DNA of 64,000 nucleotides from JASHVB01 sp035523995 (GCA_035523995.1 DATKPQ010000089.1:1-64000); one strand, 5' to 3'; positions 26,754-36,684 are shown, counted from the first letter of the stretch. Program-made: numbers and translations. The notes: a model not told the origin generated them from the letters alone.

Positions 26754-27766
26754 TCAACTTTCAGTACGTCAGGGCGCACGACGTTGCCGACGCCGTGCGC
26801 CACATCGCCGCCGATCCCAGCGCCAAATTCATCGCGGGCGGCACCAATCTGGTCGATCTGATGAAGCAGGACGTGCAACGTCCCTCCCGGTTGATCGACA
26901 TCTCGCAGTTGCCGTTGAACAAAATCGAGGAAACGGCGAATGGCGGCATGCGTGTCGGCGCCCTGGTTCCGAATGCCGATCTCGCATACCATACGGTGGT
27001 CGCGCGACGCTATCCCATGCTCGCGAGCGCGATCCTGTCGGGTGCCTCGGCGCAGCTTCGTAATATGGCGTCAACGGGCGGTAACTTGCTGCAGCGCACG
27101 CGTTGTTACTACTTTTATGACACCGCGGCGCCGTGCAACAAACGCGCGCCAGGTAGCGGTTGTTCTGCGATAGCCGGGATCAACCGCATGCACGCAATTT
27201 TGGGTACCAGCGATTCCTGCATCGCGACCCATCCTTCCGATATGTGCGTCGCCCTTGCCGCGCTTGACGCAACAGTCTGTGTTACCGGGGGGGCCGGCAC
27301 GCGCAGGATCGCATTTTCTGAATTCCACCGATTGCCCGGGGATACCCCAGAGCATGATACGAATCTGGGATCGGACGAGATCATCACGGCGGTGGAGCTT
27401 CCGGCAAAAGGTTTTGCAGCGAACTATACCTACCTGAAGATCCGCGATCGCCTGTCCTATGCGTTTGCTCTCGTATCGGTCGCTGTGGGGTTGGAGATGG
27501 AAGCCGACACGATCCGGGATGCCCGCCTGGCCCTTGGCGGTGTCGCCCATAAACCTTGGCGCAACGTTTCAGCAGAAGCCGCGCTGCGTGGCCGAAAGGC
27601 CAATCAATCGACTTTCGACACCGTGGCGGGCGTCGTGCTGCGCGACGCAAAGGGTTTCGTGCACAACAGCTTCAAGATCGATCTCGCCCGCGCTGCTATT
27701 GTCCGGGCATTGAAGCAGGCGGCGGCGGGCAGCCCGCAGTCGCAGTCCAGCAAGAAAATCGCGTGA
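26750..27766 (+). CDS. molybdenum hydroxylase FAD subunit with extra [4Fe-4S] site (PaoB/YagS-like)
   Basis: This is a 338-residue FAD-binding subunit. FIAGGTNLVDLMKQDVQRPS binds FAD, and LRNMASTGGNLLQRTRCYYF leads into a cysteine set (TRCYYFYD, APCNKR, GSGCSA, SDSCIA) of the kind that holds the extra [4Fe-4S] cluster in E. coli PaoB. This distinguishes PaoABC-type enzymes from ordinary xanthine dehydrogenases. It overlaps the small subunit (ATGA) and is followed 19 bp later by the catalytic subunit. Confidence 0.92.
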   Translation: MINFQYVRAHDVADAVRHIAADPSAKFIAGGTNLVDLMKQDVQRPSRLIDISQLPLNKIEETANGGMRVGALVPNADLAYHTVVARRYPMLASAILSGASAQLRNMASTGGNLLQRTRCYYFYDTAAPCNKRAPGSGCSAIAGINRMHAILGTSDSCIATHPSDMCVALAALDATVCVTGGAGTRRIAFSEFHRLPGDTPEHDTNLGSDEIITAVELPAKGFAANYTYLKIRDRLSYAFALVSVAVGLEMEADTIRDARLALGGVAHKPWRNVSAEAALRGRKANQSTFDTVAGVVLRDAKGFVHNSFKIDLARAAIVRALKQAAAGSPQSQSSKKIA

Positions 27767-27785
27767 ACCGGGAGCAAGCATTGCC

Positions 27786-30020
27786 ATGACCACTTACATC
27801 GGCACACCCACGTCGCGCATCGACGGTCACGCCAAGGTTACCGGCGCGGCGAAATACGCCGCCGAGTTCACTGCCCCTGGTCTTGTCTACGGTCACATCG
27901 TCACATCGACCATTGCCAAGGGCCGCATCACCCGCATCGATGTGAGTGATGCGCTGTCGATCGATGGTGTCGTGTCCGTGCTGACGCACGAGAACCGGCC
28001 CGACATGGCGAATGCGGACAGTTCCTACAAGGACGATGTCGCACCAGAGGGTTCGCCGTTCCGCCCGCTGTATGACGACCGGGTTCGTTTCAGCGGCCAA
28101 CCGATTGCGCTGGTAGTCGCTGACGCGCCGGAGATCGCACGTTTTGCCGCGTCACTGGTCCGGGTGGAGTATCGCGCCGAGCAACATGTCACGGATGTGT
28201 TTCGCGAGCGTGATGCGGCGCGTGCACTGGGGGGCTATGCGGCTGAAGAAAATCCGTTTCTGCCGCCGCGGCCGCGCGGCTCGGCCGAGACGGCGATCAT
28301 GGCAGCGCGGGTTCGGCACGACGGCGAATATTATGTGCCGATCGAGCATCACAATCCGATGGAATTGTATGCTGCGACGGTCGTTTACGAGAACGATGGC
28401 AAGCTGACGGTCTATGACAAGACCCAGGGCGTGCAGAACGTTCAGCGCTATGTTACCAGTGTTCTTGGCATGGCACCGGACGATGTGCGCGTTGTGTCGC
28501 CGTTTGTGGGCGGCGCGTTCGGTTCGGGGCTTCGCCCGAACTATGAAGTGGTCGTGGCTGCCCTGGCAGCCCGTGCACTGAGGCGGCCCGTGCGCGTGGT
28601 GCTGACACGCCAACAAATGTACGGCCTTGGGTACCGGCCGGCCATGATCCAGAAGATCCAACTGGGTACCGACGCCGATGGGGCACTGGATGCGATCATC
28701 CAGGAAGCGATCACGGTGACATCGCAATACGAGAACTTCCACCGGCAGGAAACCGGCTGGTCCAACTTGCTCTACACGTGTCCCAATGCGAAATATGTGC
28801 ATAAGCTTGCGCAACTCGACCTGGCGACCTCATGCGATATGCGCGCTCCTAGTGCGGCACCGGGTGTTTATGCACTTGAATCTGCAATGGACGAACTGGC
28901 AATTGCTCTCAAGGTCGACCCGGTGGAATTGCGCCTTCGGTATTATTCGGAAACGGACCAGGGCAGTGGCCAGCCGTACAGCAGCAAGGGTTTGCGTGAC
29001 TGCTACCGCCAGGGCGCCGAAGCGTTTGGTTGGGAAAAACGCAGTGCGGCGCCGCGCTCGATGCGTGAGGGTACCGAGTTGGTGGGCTGGGGCATGGCGA
29101 CCGGCATCTGGGAAGCGCTGCAAGTGCCGATCGCCGTGCGGATCGTGCTGACTGCCAATGGCCATGCGGAGGTGGCTTGCGCGACCTCCGATATTGGCAC
29201 CGGGACCTATACGATCATGGCGCAGGTCGCGGCTGAAATGCTCGGGTTGCCGCTCGACAGCGTGACGATCAGAATCGGCGATTCGGCGCTGCCGCAATCG
29301 CCGGTGGAAGGCGGGTCCTGGATTGCAGCCTCGGTGGCAAATGGGATCGCCACAACGGCCGCGGCGGTTCGTGAGGAATTGTTGATCCTGGCCAAGCGGA
29401 TTCCGAATTCGCCGCTTGACGGCCTAACGCCGGACGACATTGCGCTGATTGACGGCAAACTCGTCTGTACGCGCGATCGATCGCGCGCGATATTGATCGC
29501 GGACGCAATGCGCCATGGCGGGGTGGATCGCATCGAGCAGGAGAAGGAGACAACGTTCGGTGACGGAAGTCGCTATGCGCATAACACACACTCGGCGGTT
29601 TTCGCCGAGGTGAAGGTGGACGAGCAACTCGGCGTCGTTCGCGTCACTCGTGTGGTCAGCGCGGTAGCAGCCGGGCGGATCCTGAATACCAAGACCGCCA
29701 AAAGCCAGATCATCGGCGGCGTGGTCTGGGGCATCGGCATGGCACTGCATGAGGAAACTCTTATCGACCACGCTCTGGGCAGGATCATCAACGCAAACAT
29801 CGCGGAGTACCATGTGCCGACCAATGCCGACGTGCATGATATCGAGGTGATCTTTGTCGACGAGCCGGACGCCACAATCAATCCTCTGGGGATCAAGGGG
29901 TTGGGCGAGATCGGCATTGTTGGCGTTGCCGCTGCGATTGCCAATGCAATCTACCACGCGACCGGCAAGCGCGTCCGCGATCTGCCGATCACCATAGACA
30001 AATTACGCCGGGCGAGCTGA
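27786..30020 (+). CDS. molybdenum hydroxylase catalytic subunit (PaoC-like aldehyde oxidase)
   Basis: This is a 744-residue molybdopterin-binding subunit. The N-terminal a/b hammerhead domain (RIDGHAKVTGAAKYAAEF) is followed by cofactor segments FVGGAFGSGLRPN and SDIGTGTYTIMAQVAAEMLG, and the active-site Glu708 in KGLGEIGIVG near the C-terminus. Members oxidise aldehydes or N-heterocycles with water as oxygen source. Size and order match PaoABC, but the cofactor-insertion chaperone PaoD/XdhC is not in the window. Substrate is inferred only at family level. Confidence 0.93.
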   Translation: MTTYIGTPTSRIDGHAKVTGAAKYAAEFTAPGLVYGHIVTSTIAKGRITRIDVSDALSIDGVVSVLTHENRPDMANADSSYKDDVAPEGSPFRPLYDDRVRFSGQPIALVVADAPEIARFAASLVRVEYRAEQHVTDVFRERDAARALGGYAAEENPFLPPRPRGSAETAIMAARVRHDGEYYVPIEHHNPMELYAATVVYENDGKLTVYDKTQGVQNVQRYVTSVLGMAPDDVRVVSPFVGGAFGSGLRPNYEVVVAALAARALRRPVRVVLTRQQMYGLGYRPAMIQKIQLGTDADGALDAIIQEAITVTSQYENFHRQETGWSNLLYTCPNAKYVHKLAQLDLATSCDMRAPSAAPGVYALESAMDELAIALKVDPVELRLRYYSETDQGSGQPYSSKGLRDCYRQGAEAFGWEKRSAAPRSMREGTELVGWGMATGIWEALQVPIAVRIVLTANGHAEVACATSDIGTGTYTIMAQVAAEMLGLPLDSVTIRIGDSALPQSPVEGGSWIAASVANGIATTAAAVREELLILAKRIPNSPLDGLTPDDIALIDGKLVCTRDRSRAILIADAMRHGGVDRIEQEKETTFGDGSRYAHNTHSAVFAEVKVDEQLGVVRVTRVVSAVAAGRILNTKTAKSQIIGGVVWGIGMALHEETLIDHALGRIINANIAEYHVPTNADVHDIEVIFVDEPDATINPLGIKGLGEIGIVGVAAAIANAIYHATGKRVRDLPITIDKLRRAS

Positions 30021-30648
30021 TGACGCTTTTGTGGGGGTGACCGGGGCGCGGTCAAGCTGCCGGGCCGGTCGCCGCCGGCGTGACCCAGTTTCCGGCGACT
30101 TCAATTCGTTGGGCAGTCGCGGTTTGCGGGCTGGGCAAATTGATCGCTGAAGGCGGAGACGCAGAGGGCGCAGAAAACGCACCCTGATCTGTGCCCGCGA
30201 GCGGCTTTAATCCAGGCCCACACGGATCGTCCGCTGCCAGGTACGCCGACGCCGGTGGACAGGCCGCTCATTGGCGCTGCCGATATTACCCTCCACCGCC
30301 CAACAACTTTACGTGAGCATCAAGCGGCTGCGCCGATGCGATCGGACAAAGGCCAGCATCGCTGGACAAGGCTTTCCCTTCCGGTTGCGCTAATATCCTG
30401 TTCGCGCGCAACCCGCAGGTCAGTGAGAGGCGACGTTGAACGAGAGTTGGGACCACCTCGTCATCCTGGGGCTCGATGCGAGCAGGCTGTGGGCGGTGCC
30501 AGTGTCTGCTGCGTTACAATCCCGCTACACCGCGTTGGACGAAGCGGAATCGCTCCGTCCCGTTTCCTCTTTCATCCGCCCGAAGCCGTAAAGCCCGCAA
30601 ACTGCCGCAGAAATAGCGATAATGGTGCACGTCAACGGAGACTCTGTC
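30021..30648. other. 628-bp gap between the aldehyde oxidase and gnd
   Basis: No gene can be supported. One plus-strand frame starting with TTG at 30436 and ending at 30591 (51 codons, NESWDHLVILGLDASRLW) has GAGAGG in front and might be a small protein, but I give it about one chance in four. A TTGCGC...TAATAT pair near 30385-30400 could be a promoter for it or for gnd. Confidence 0.4.
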
Positions 30649-31671
30649 ATGCAACTTGGAATGGTCGGACTTGGTCGCATGGGCGCCAACATGGTGGAGC
30701 GCCTCATCGCGGCAGGCCACCAACTGGTCGTTTACGATCAGAATTCTGCTGCCGTGCAAACACTGACAGCGAAGGGCGCCCAGGGCAGCACCGAACTTGC
30801 CGAATTCATACGAGCGCTGCGTCCACCGCGTGCCGTCTGGCTGATGCTTCCGGCGGGCATCGTGGACTCCTTCCTCGCGACCCTCACACCGTTGCTGTCA
30901 CGCGGCGACATTGTCATTGAAGGGGGCAATTCCTACTACCACGACGATATCCGTCGGGCCGGAGAGCTGAAGGCCAGCGGCTTGCGCTATGTCGATGTCG
31001 GCGTCAGCGGCGGCGTATGGGGACGTGAGCGCGGCTATTGCATGATGATTGGCGGTGACCGCGAGCCGGTGCAGCACCTCGATCCGATCTTCAAAGCCCT
31101 GGCGCCGGGCGTTTCCGCCGCCCCCCGCTCGCCTGGCGTCACCGGAGAACCGGACACGGCGGAGCAAGGCTATTTGCATTGCGGCCCCACCGGTGCAGGG
31201 CATTTCGTCAAGATGGTGCATAACGGGATCGAATACGGCCTGATGGCGGCATATGCGGAAGGACTCAATGTCCTGCATCACGCCGATATCGGCACCCGCC
31301 AGGCCGAAACCGATGCCGAAACCACGCCGCTGCGCCACCCAGAGCATTACCGCTACAATATCGACATCGCCAAGGTCGCTGAACTGTGGCGCCGTGGCAG
31401 CGTTGTCAGCTCGTGGTTGCTCGATCTCACCGCGACGGCGCTCCACGCAAGTCCCGATCTGCAAGGATTCAGCGGCCGCGTCTCCGATTCCGGCGAGGGA
31501 CGCTGGACCCTTCAGGCGGCCATCGACGAGGGCGTGCCTGCTCCGGTAATCAGTGCCGCACTGTACGGCCGCTTCGCCTCACGCGGCGAGGACGTCTTCG
31601 CGGACAAGCTGCTGTCCGCCATGCGCTTCGGCTTCGGCGGCCACGTGGAAAAGCCTGCTGAAGCCGCCTGA
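30649..31671 (+). CDS. gnd: 6-phosphogluconate dehydrogenase, decarboxylating (short GndA/YqeC type)
   Basis: This is a 340-residue enzyme of the short, often NAD-dependent class that converts 6-phosphogluconate to ribulose 5-phosphate and CO2. GLGRMGANM (residues 7-15) is the nucleotide fold and SGGVWGRERGYCMMIGG plus GHFVKMVHNGIEYGLM (substrate and catalytic Lys/Asn) are family signatures. ATG 30649 is chosen because it gives the canonical MQLGMVGLG start. It begins a sugar-phosphate group: tal follows after 31 bp. Dehydrogenase specificity (NAD versus NADP) cannot be decided here. Confidence 0.92.
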   Translation: MQLGMVGLGRMGANMVERLIAAGHQLVVYDQNSAAVQTLTAKGAQGSTELAEFIRALRPPRAVWLMLPAGIVDSFLATLTPLLSRGDIVIEGGNSYYHDDIRRAGELKASGLRYVDVGVSGGVWGRERGYCMMIGGDREPVQHLDPIFKALAPGVSAAPRSPGVTGEPDTAEQGYLHCGPTGAGHFVKMVHNGIEYGLMAAYAEGLNVLHHADIGTRQAETDAETTPLRHPEHYRYNIDIAKVAELWRRGSVVSSWLLDLTATALHASPDLQGFSGRVSDSGEGRWTLQAAIDEGVPAPVISAALYGRFASRGEDVFADKLLSAMRFGFGGHVEKPAEAA

Positions 31672-31702
31672 TGACAACATACACGAACGAAGGAGCCAGC
31701 GA

Positions 31703-32794
31703 ATGAACCCGACGCAAATGCTCCGTCAGGCCGGCCAGAGCCTGTGGCTGGACGACATCACCCGCGAATTGCTCGATAGTGGCACGTTGCAACGCTATAT
31801 CGACCAGCTTTCGGTCACCGGCCTGACTTCGAATCCCTCCATCTTCGATCACGCGATCACGCATAGCGACAAATACGACGACGAAATTCGCCGCCTTACC
31901 ACGCGCGGATATTCCAGCGAAGCCCTGTTCTTTGAGCTTGCGCTCGAGGATCTGGCGCGGGCGGCGGATATGTTCCTGCCCATCCACACTGCGACGGCCG
32001 GCATGGATGGCTGGGTCTCCCTGGAAGTCTCGCCATTGCTTGCCTACCAAACATCGGAGACGATCGCCGAGGCCCGCCGCCTATGGCGCCGCGCCAACAA
32101 GTCCAATCTGTTCATCAAAATTCCAGGAACCAAAGAAGGTTTGCCAGCCATTGAGGAAACGATCGCTGCGGGCGTGCCTGTCAACGTAACGCTGCTGTTT
32201 TCGCCGGCGCATTATGAAGCCGCAGCTGATGCTTACATGCGGGGCCTGGAGCGACGGGTCGCGGCCGGGCTGGCACCCGACATCCGCTCGGTCGCGTCAG
32301 TGTTCATCAGCCGCTGGGACCGGGCCGTCGTCGACAAAGTGCCCGAGGCCATGCGGAACACGCTCGGCGTGGCAATCGGCCAACTCGCCTACAAGAGCTA
32401 CCGCGATCTGATTGACTCGGACCGCTGGCAGCGTCTGGCGAATTACGGTGCGATGCCGCAGCGGCTTCTGTTCGCCAGCACCAGCATGAAGGATTCGAAG
32501 GCGCCTGACGCTTTCTATGTGAATGAGCTGGCCGCGCCCAATACCGTCAACACCATGCCGGCGCCGACGCTGCAGGCCTTCGGGGATCATGGCAAGGCCG
32601 GCGATGTGCTCGACCGTAACGGTGGCAACGGCGCCGCCACGATTGCACAGCATGGCAAGGCCGGCGTCGATGTTACGGCCCTTGCGGCAAAGTTGCAGAC
32701 GGATGGCGCGGAAGCCTTCGTTGAATCATGGAAGGATTTGCTGCGGGCCATCGATACCAAGAGCCGCGCACTGGGCTCGCGCAAGGACACCTGA
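31703..32794 (+). CDS. tal: transaldolase
   Basis: This is a 363-residue transaldolase of the longer TalB-like bacterial class that moves a three-carbon unit between sedoheptulose 7-phosphate and glyceraldehyde 3-phosphate. The Schiff-base lysine is Lys139 in NLFIKIPGTKEG; LTSNPSIFDHAI near residue 41 is the family signature. AAGGAGCC precedes the ATG at 31703. It lies between gnd and the MlaC-like gene with tight spacing, so the three are probably one operon. Confidence 0.93.
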   Translation: MNPTQMLRQAGQSLWLDDITRELLDSGTLQRYIDQLSVTGLTSNPSIFDHAITHSDKYDDEIRRLTTRGYSSEALFFELALEDLARAADMFLPIHTATAGMDGWVSLEVSPLLAYQTSETIAEARRLWRRANKSNLFIKIPGTKEGLPAIEETIAAGVPVNVTLLFSPAHYEAAADAYMRGLERRVAAGLAPDIRSVASVFISRWDRAVVDKVPEAMRNTLGVAIGQLAYKSYRDLIDSDRWQRLANYGAMPQRLLFASTSMKDSKAPDAFYVNELAAPNTVNTMPAPTLQAFGDHGKAGDVLDRNGGNGAATIAQHGKAGVDVTALAAKLQTDGAEAFVESWKDLLRAIDTKSRALGSRKDT

Positions 32795-32796
32795 CG

Positions 32797-33456
32797 ATGA
32801 CAAAAGGTGTCGTCACGATCGGCCGCCGCCATGCGTTGGCGGCGGCCGGGGCGGCATTGATCTTGCCCGCGACCCGGACGCCGCTGCGTGCCGACACCGG
32901 TACCGATGCGGGTGCATTCGCAGCGATAAACGCACTGAATGAGGGCTTGGTCGCCGCGATGAAGGCCGGCGATAGCACGCCATTCGTTCAGCGCTATCAG
33001 ACACTCGCACCGGTCATCAAGCGTGTCTTCGATCTCGACGCGATATTGGCAGCCTCGGTGGGGCTGACCTGGGCGGCGATCCCGGATTCGCAGAAAACCA
33101 TGCTGGCTGCCGCGTTCCGCCGTTACACCATATCCACCTATGTCGCGAACTTCGACAGCTTCAATGGACAGCGCTTTGAAATCCTGCCGCCAGCCCGTGC
33201 CGTCGGCAACGGCGAGGTGGTGGTGCGCACGCAATTGGTGCGCCCTGACGATTCGCCGGTCGAGCTCGACTACGTCATGCGGTCTGGCCCCGATGGGTTC
33301 CAGGTGGTGGACGTGCTGACCGACGGATCGATCAGCCGTGTCGCCGTGCAGCGTTCGGATTTCCGTCAGATGCTCGAAAGCGGCGGGACGCCGGCCCTGA
33401 CGGCAGGGCTCGACCTCAAGGTCGCCAACCTGGCCGGCAGCATGATGCCGGGGTGA
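32797..33456 (+). CDS. MlaC/Ttg2D-family periplasmic lipid-binding protein
   Basis: This is a 219-residue protein with a Tat-type leader (GRRHALAAAGAALIL, residues 9-23). LVAAMKAGDS and FVQRYQTLAPVIKRVFDLDA, then WAAIPDSQKTMLAAAFRRYT and FEILPPARAVGNGEVVVRTQ match the MlaC (toluene-tolerance Ttg2D) fold, which carries phospholipids, or hopanoids in HpnM, across the periplasm. It starts two bases after tal, an unexpected partner for sugar-phosphate enzymes. It converges with pgl. The lipid cargo is unknown. Confidence 0.8.
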   Translation: MTKGVVTIGRRHALAAAGAALILPATRTPLRADTGTDAGAFAAINALNEGLVAAMKAGDSTPFVQRYQTLAPVIKRVFDLDAILAASVGLTWAAIPDSQKTMLAAAFRRYTISTYVANFDSFNGQRFEILPPARAVGNGEVVVRTQLVRPDDSPVELDYVMRSGPDGFQVVDVLTDGSISRVAVQRSDFRQMLESGGTPALTAGLDLKVANLAGSMMPG

Positions 33457-33470
33457 CGAGCCTGGTTACG

Positions 33471-34277
33471 TCACGCGCCTACGGTGTCACGGTCGGCGAT
33501 GAACAACAGCTCCCCGCCAGGCTGGAGCCGCGCCGCCGGAACAGTGCTTCTGCCGGACAGGACTTCGTGCAGGATGCACCGCTTGGTGGCGCCGCTCACC
33601 AGGAACGCAATGTGTTTGCTGGCGTTGATCGCAGGATAGGTCAACGTGATCCGAGCCTCCGGTCGTCCATGCGCAACCGCCGCCACCCAGTGCGTATGTT
33701 CGTTAAGGACCGGTTCCCCCGGTAGCAGCGAAGCAATGTGTCCATCGTCGCCCAGACCCAGCAGGCACACGTCAAACAGCGGCTGCAAACGCGTTAGCCT
33801 GGCGCCGCCGTATACGCGTCGCAGCTCCGCTTCATAGCGTGCGGCGGCGTCGATCGGACTGATGTCAACGGTCGGGATCGGATGGATATTCTTTCGCGGC
33901 ACGGGCGCTCTCGCGAGCATTGCCTCGCGCGCCATGCGGTAATTGCTTTCCGGATCGTCGGGCGACACAAAGCGTTCATCGCCCCAGAACCAGTGGACGC
34001 GTTGCCAGGGAAATCGACCAACCAGTCGGGGACTGGCAAGTTCGTGGTAAGTGCGTCGTGGTGTCGAGCCGCCCGATAGCGCGATGCGTACCGGCCCGGA
34101 CGTTTCAAGTGCCCAGGCACAAAGCCGGTCCGCGGCGGCATGCGCCAGGCCATCAGGATCATCGACCACCGCAAGCTTGCCATAAGTGACGGCCGTATCC
34201 ACGCGCGGCAATCTCCGGTCGACATGCTGCGCCGCGCTGTTCGCCGGGGCCAATCTTATCACCGTTCGATTGCTCAT
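33471..34277 (-). CDS. pgl: 6-phosphogluconolactonase
   Basis: This is a 268-residue SOL/DevB-type lactonase that hydrolyses 6-phosphogluconolactone to 6-phosphogluconate, the substrate of the nearby gnd product. IALSGGSTPRRTY, VHWFWGDERFVSPDDPESNY and DVCLLGLGDDGHIASLLPG are the family motifs (substrate and catalytic residues). The first 35 residues are an extension. Its start overlaps the upstream HAD gene by four bases, so both are one transcript on the minus strand. Confidence 0.92.
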   Translation of the reverse strand: MSNRTVIRLAPANSAAQHVDRRLPRVDTAVTYGKLAVVDDPDGLAHAAADRLCAWALETSGPVRIALSGGSTPRRTYHELASPRLVGRFPWQRVHWFWGDERFVSPDDPESNYRMAREAMLARAPVPRKNIHPIPTVDISPIDAAARYEAELRRVYGGARLTRLQPLFDVCLLGLGDDGHIASLLPGEPVLNEHTHWVAAVAHGRPEARITLTYPAINASKHIAFLVSGATKRCILHEVLSGRSTVPAARLQPGGELLFIADRDTVGA

Positions 34278-35089
34278 GGCACACCGACCTCAAGCAGATA
34301 ACGCTCGACCGCCTTGGCGAAGCCCTCGTCGTTGTAGCTTTCGGTGACCGCAGTCGCCTGGGATTTGACCTCGTCACTTGCGTTGCCCATGGCAATGCTG
34401 AACCCCGATTGGCGGAACATCAGCGTGTCGTTTGGCATGTCGCCGATCGTGGCGATTTCGTCGTGCGGGATACGCAACATCTTGGCCAGCGCTGCCACAA
34501 CGGCGCCCTTGTTCGCATCCGGGTTGGTGACATCGAGATAGTAGGGTTGAGAACGTTTGGCCGACGCATGGTCGCCCAATGCCGTGACCATGTCGGCCTC
34601 GCATTTCGCCACCAGCGCATGATCGTCACTGACGCCGACGATCTTCACCGCCTGGTTCAGATCCGCTTCGGCGTATTTGGCTGTGACTTTCGGCGGAAAC
34701 TTCACGGTCCATGCTTCGCGCGCGACATGTGGTGCGTCTTCACGGTGGATCAGCCAATCGGTCCCGGTGTAAAGCCACGCATCCATGCCGTGGCGTTCAA
34801 TGGTCGCGATTGCGAGGCGCGCGACATCCGGCGCCAGCGGGCGTGTCTCGATCACTGACAGATCGGGATGCGCGAACACACCGCCGTTGAACCCGGCGAT
34901 TGGCGTATCGAGGCCGAGCGGCTCGATCAGCATCGCCATGCCGCGGGGCGGCCGGCCACTGGTGATGGCAAAACGGATATCACGATCACGCAACTTCTGT
35001 ACCGCGGCTTGCGCGCGTTCGGTCAGCACCTTTTGCTCCGTCACCAATGTGCCATCGACGTCGGCGAGGAGTAGGGAAATGTGGGGCAT
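34274..35089 (-). CDS. Cof-type HAD sugar phosphatase
   Basis: This is a 271-residue HAD phosphatase of the Cof/YbiV subfamily. LLLADVDGTLV carries the catalytic Asp pair, TSGRPPRGM is motif II, the cap is of the C2 type, and DVTNPDANKGAVVAALA (Lys) and IGDMPNDTLMFRQSG are motifs III and IV. Such enzymes dephosphorylate sugar phosphates. I chose the ATG at 35089 with AGGAACGCTCC in front; the frame is open 174 bp further upstream. It overlaps pgl by 4 bp and may clear overflow sugar phosphates. Confidence 0.88.
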   Translation of the reverse strand: MPHISLLLADVDGTLVTEQKVLTERAQAAVQKLRDRDIRFAITSGRPPRGMAMLIEPLGLDTPIAGFNGGVFAHPDLSVIETRPLAPDVARLAIATIERHGMDAWLYTGTDWLIHREDAPHVAREAWTVKFPPKVTAKYAEADLNQAVKIVGVSDDHALVAKCEADMVTALGDHASAKRSQPYYLDVTNPDANKGAVVAALAKMLRIPHDEIATIGDMPNDTLMFRQSGFSIAMGNASDEVKSQATAVTESYNDEGFAKAVERYLLEVGVP

Positions 35090-35673
35090 GGAGCGTTCCT
35101 CAGGTGTGATGGCCGATTGGGCGGCAGGCACGGCTGCCGTCATCGGCAAGCAACGCGTCGACGCGGTCCGGGTTGATGCTTCCCGCGCGATAGTTCGGAA
35201 ATCGGCTGCCTTGCAGGTCGCGCAGCATCTTCCGCGGTCGCTGAAAGGGCCTTTCGTATGCATCCGTTCGTGGCCGGTGTTCGGGCTAGGTCATGTAACG
35301 CTTTGATACCCTTCCGTGCGCTGGTGTAGCCGCTGCTACGGTCGGGCTATTGCCTTCTTCTATTGTCGGTTGTCTCAACAGACGGCTACGACAGCGAAGC
35401 TGCAGCAGACAGGCCTGGTGCCGAGGATGCCTGCTGGTGCCAGTCGGGTGACGCCCAAGCTCGGGACAGCGGCGGTTACGGCGTGGACACGGCAAAAAAT
35501 GCGTGATCTTGTGCAAGTGTCCGGTGTGCAGGTCCAGGCAAGCTCACGCCGCCATGGATTGCATGGTGGTTCGGGAGCTGCCACGACGACAGTGCCATTC
35601 CTGATCCGCCGTTCTCGCCAGCGAAGCGGCAGGTCGATTCAGATCCGATGTAACCAAAACGAGGCTGACCACC
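35090..35673. other. 584-bp gap between the HAD gene and the aldolase
   Basis: The divergent promoters of the HAD-pgl transcript and the aldolase gene must lie here. I see no convincing frame on either strand. No clear operator was found. Confidence 0.45.
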
Positions 35674-36570
35674 ATGAGCACAGAAAAAATGCTGGCCCAG
35701 ATGTCTCGCCAGCCCGGCTTCATCGCGGCGCTCGATCAAAGCGGCGGCTCGACGCCCGGCGCGCTGCGTCAGTACGGGATTCCCGACAGCGCCTATCGCG
35801 GCGACGCGGAGATGTTCCGCCTTGTCCACGAGATGCGGGTGCGTATCATGACCGCCCCCGCTTTCACCGGCGCCCAGGTCATCGCCGCAATCCTGTTCGA
35901 GGGCACCATGGACGGGATGGTCTACGACAAGCCGGTGCCTTCGTATTTATGGAACGATCGCGGCGTGGTTCCCTTCGTGAAGGTGGATCAGGGGCTCGAG
36001 CCGGAGCAAGATGGGGTTCGCCTGATGCGCCCGATGCCGTCGCTCGATGCGACGCTGGCTCGTGCGGTCAAGCTCGGTGTATTTGGTACCAAGATGCGTT
36101 CGGTCATCAATCTGCCATCGCGGGCCGGCATTGCAGCGAACGTACGGCAGCAGTTCGAGATTGCGGAACGCATTGTCGGGCACGGCTTGATGCCGATCAT
36201 CGAGCCCGAGGTGCTGCTGCAAAGTCCCGACCGATCCGCCGCGGAGGCGATTTTGCGCGAAGAACTGACCCGGCAGCTTGAAGCGATGCCGGATGGGCAG
36301 CGTGTAATGCTGAAGCTTACGATTCCGGTGGCGCCGGATTTCTATGCGTCGCTGATTGCCCACGAACGTGTCGTTCGGGTTGTCGCGCTATCCGGCGGCT
36401 ATTCGCGCGCGGAGGCCTGCCAGCATTTGGCTGCCAATCACGGCATGATTGCCAGTTTTTCGCGCGCCCTTGCCGAAGGTCTCACCCACTCAATGACAGA
36501 TCAGGCATTCAATGCGGCGATCGAGCAATCGATTGGTCAGATTTACAGCGCTTCCACGGTAAAGGTCTGA
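35674..36570 (+). CDS. fda: class I fructose-bisphosphate aldolase
   Basis: This is a 298-residue Schiff-base aldolase of the bacterial class I type, which cleaves fructose 1,6-bisphosphate to dihydroxyacetone phosphate and glyceraldehyde 3-phosphate. The Schiff-base lysine is Lys214 in RVMLKLTIPV; IAALDQSGGSTPGAL (residue 17) and VVALSGGYSRAEAC (phosphate binding) are also conserved. It is a lone plus-strand gene, but it completes the sugar-phosphate group together with gnd, tal and pgl. Confidence 0.92.
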   Translation: MSTEKMLAQMSRQPGFIAALDQSGGSTPGALRQYGIPDSAYRGDAEMFRLVHEMRVRIMTAPAFTGAQVIAAILFEGTMDGMVYDKPVPSYLWNDRGVVPFVKVDQGLEPEQDGVRLMRPMPSLDATLARAVKLGVFGTKMRSVINLPSRAGIAANVRQQFEIAERIVGHGLMPIIEPEVLLQSPDRSAAEAILREELTRQLEAMPDGQRVMLKLTIPVAPDFYASLIAHERVVRVVALSGGYSRAEACQHLAANHGMIASFSRALAEGLTHSMTDQAFNAAIEQSIGQIYSASTVKV

Positions 36571-36684
36571 CGCTATACATAGGCTGTCGCCGGACAGTCG
36601 CGGTCGGCTTTCGCATACCTGCTTGTCTTGGCGTCCACCATTCCAAGGATGGCCACCCCCAGTGTCGGCGGTGGGATATGTGGG

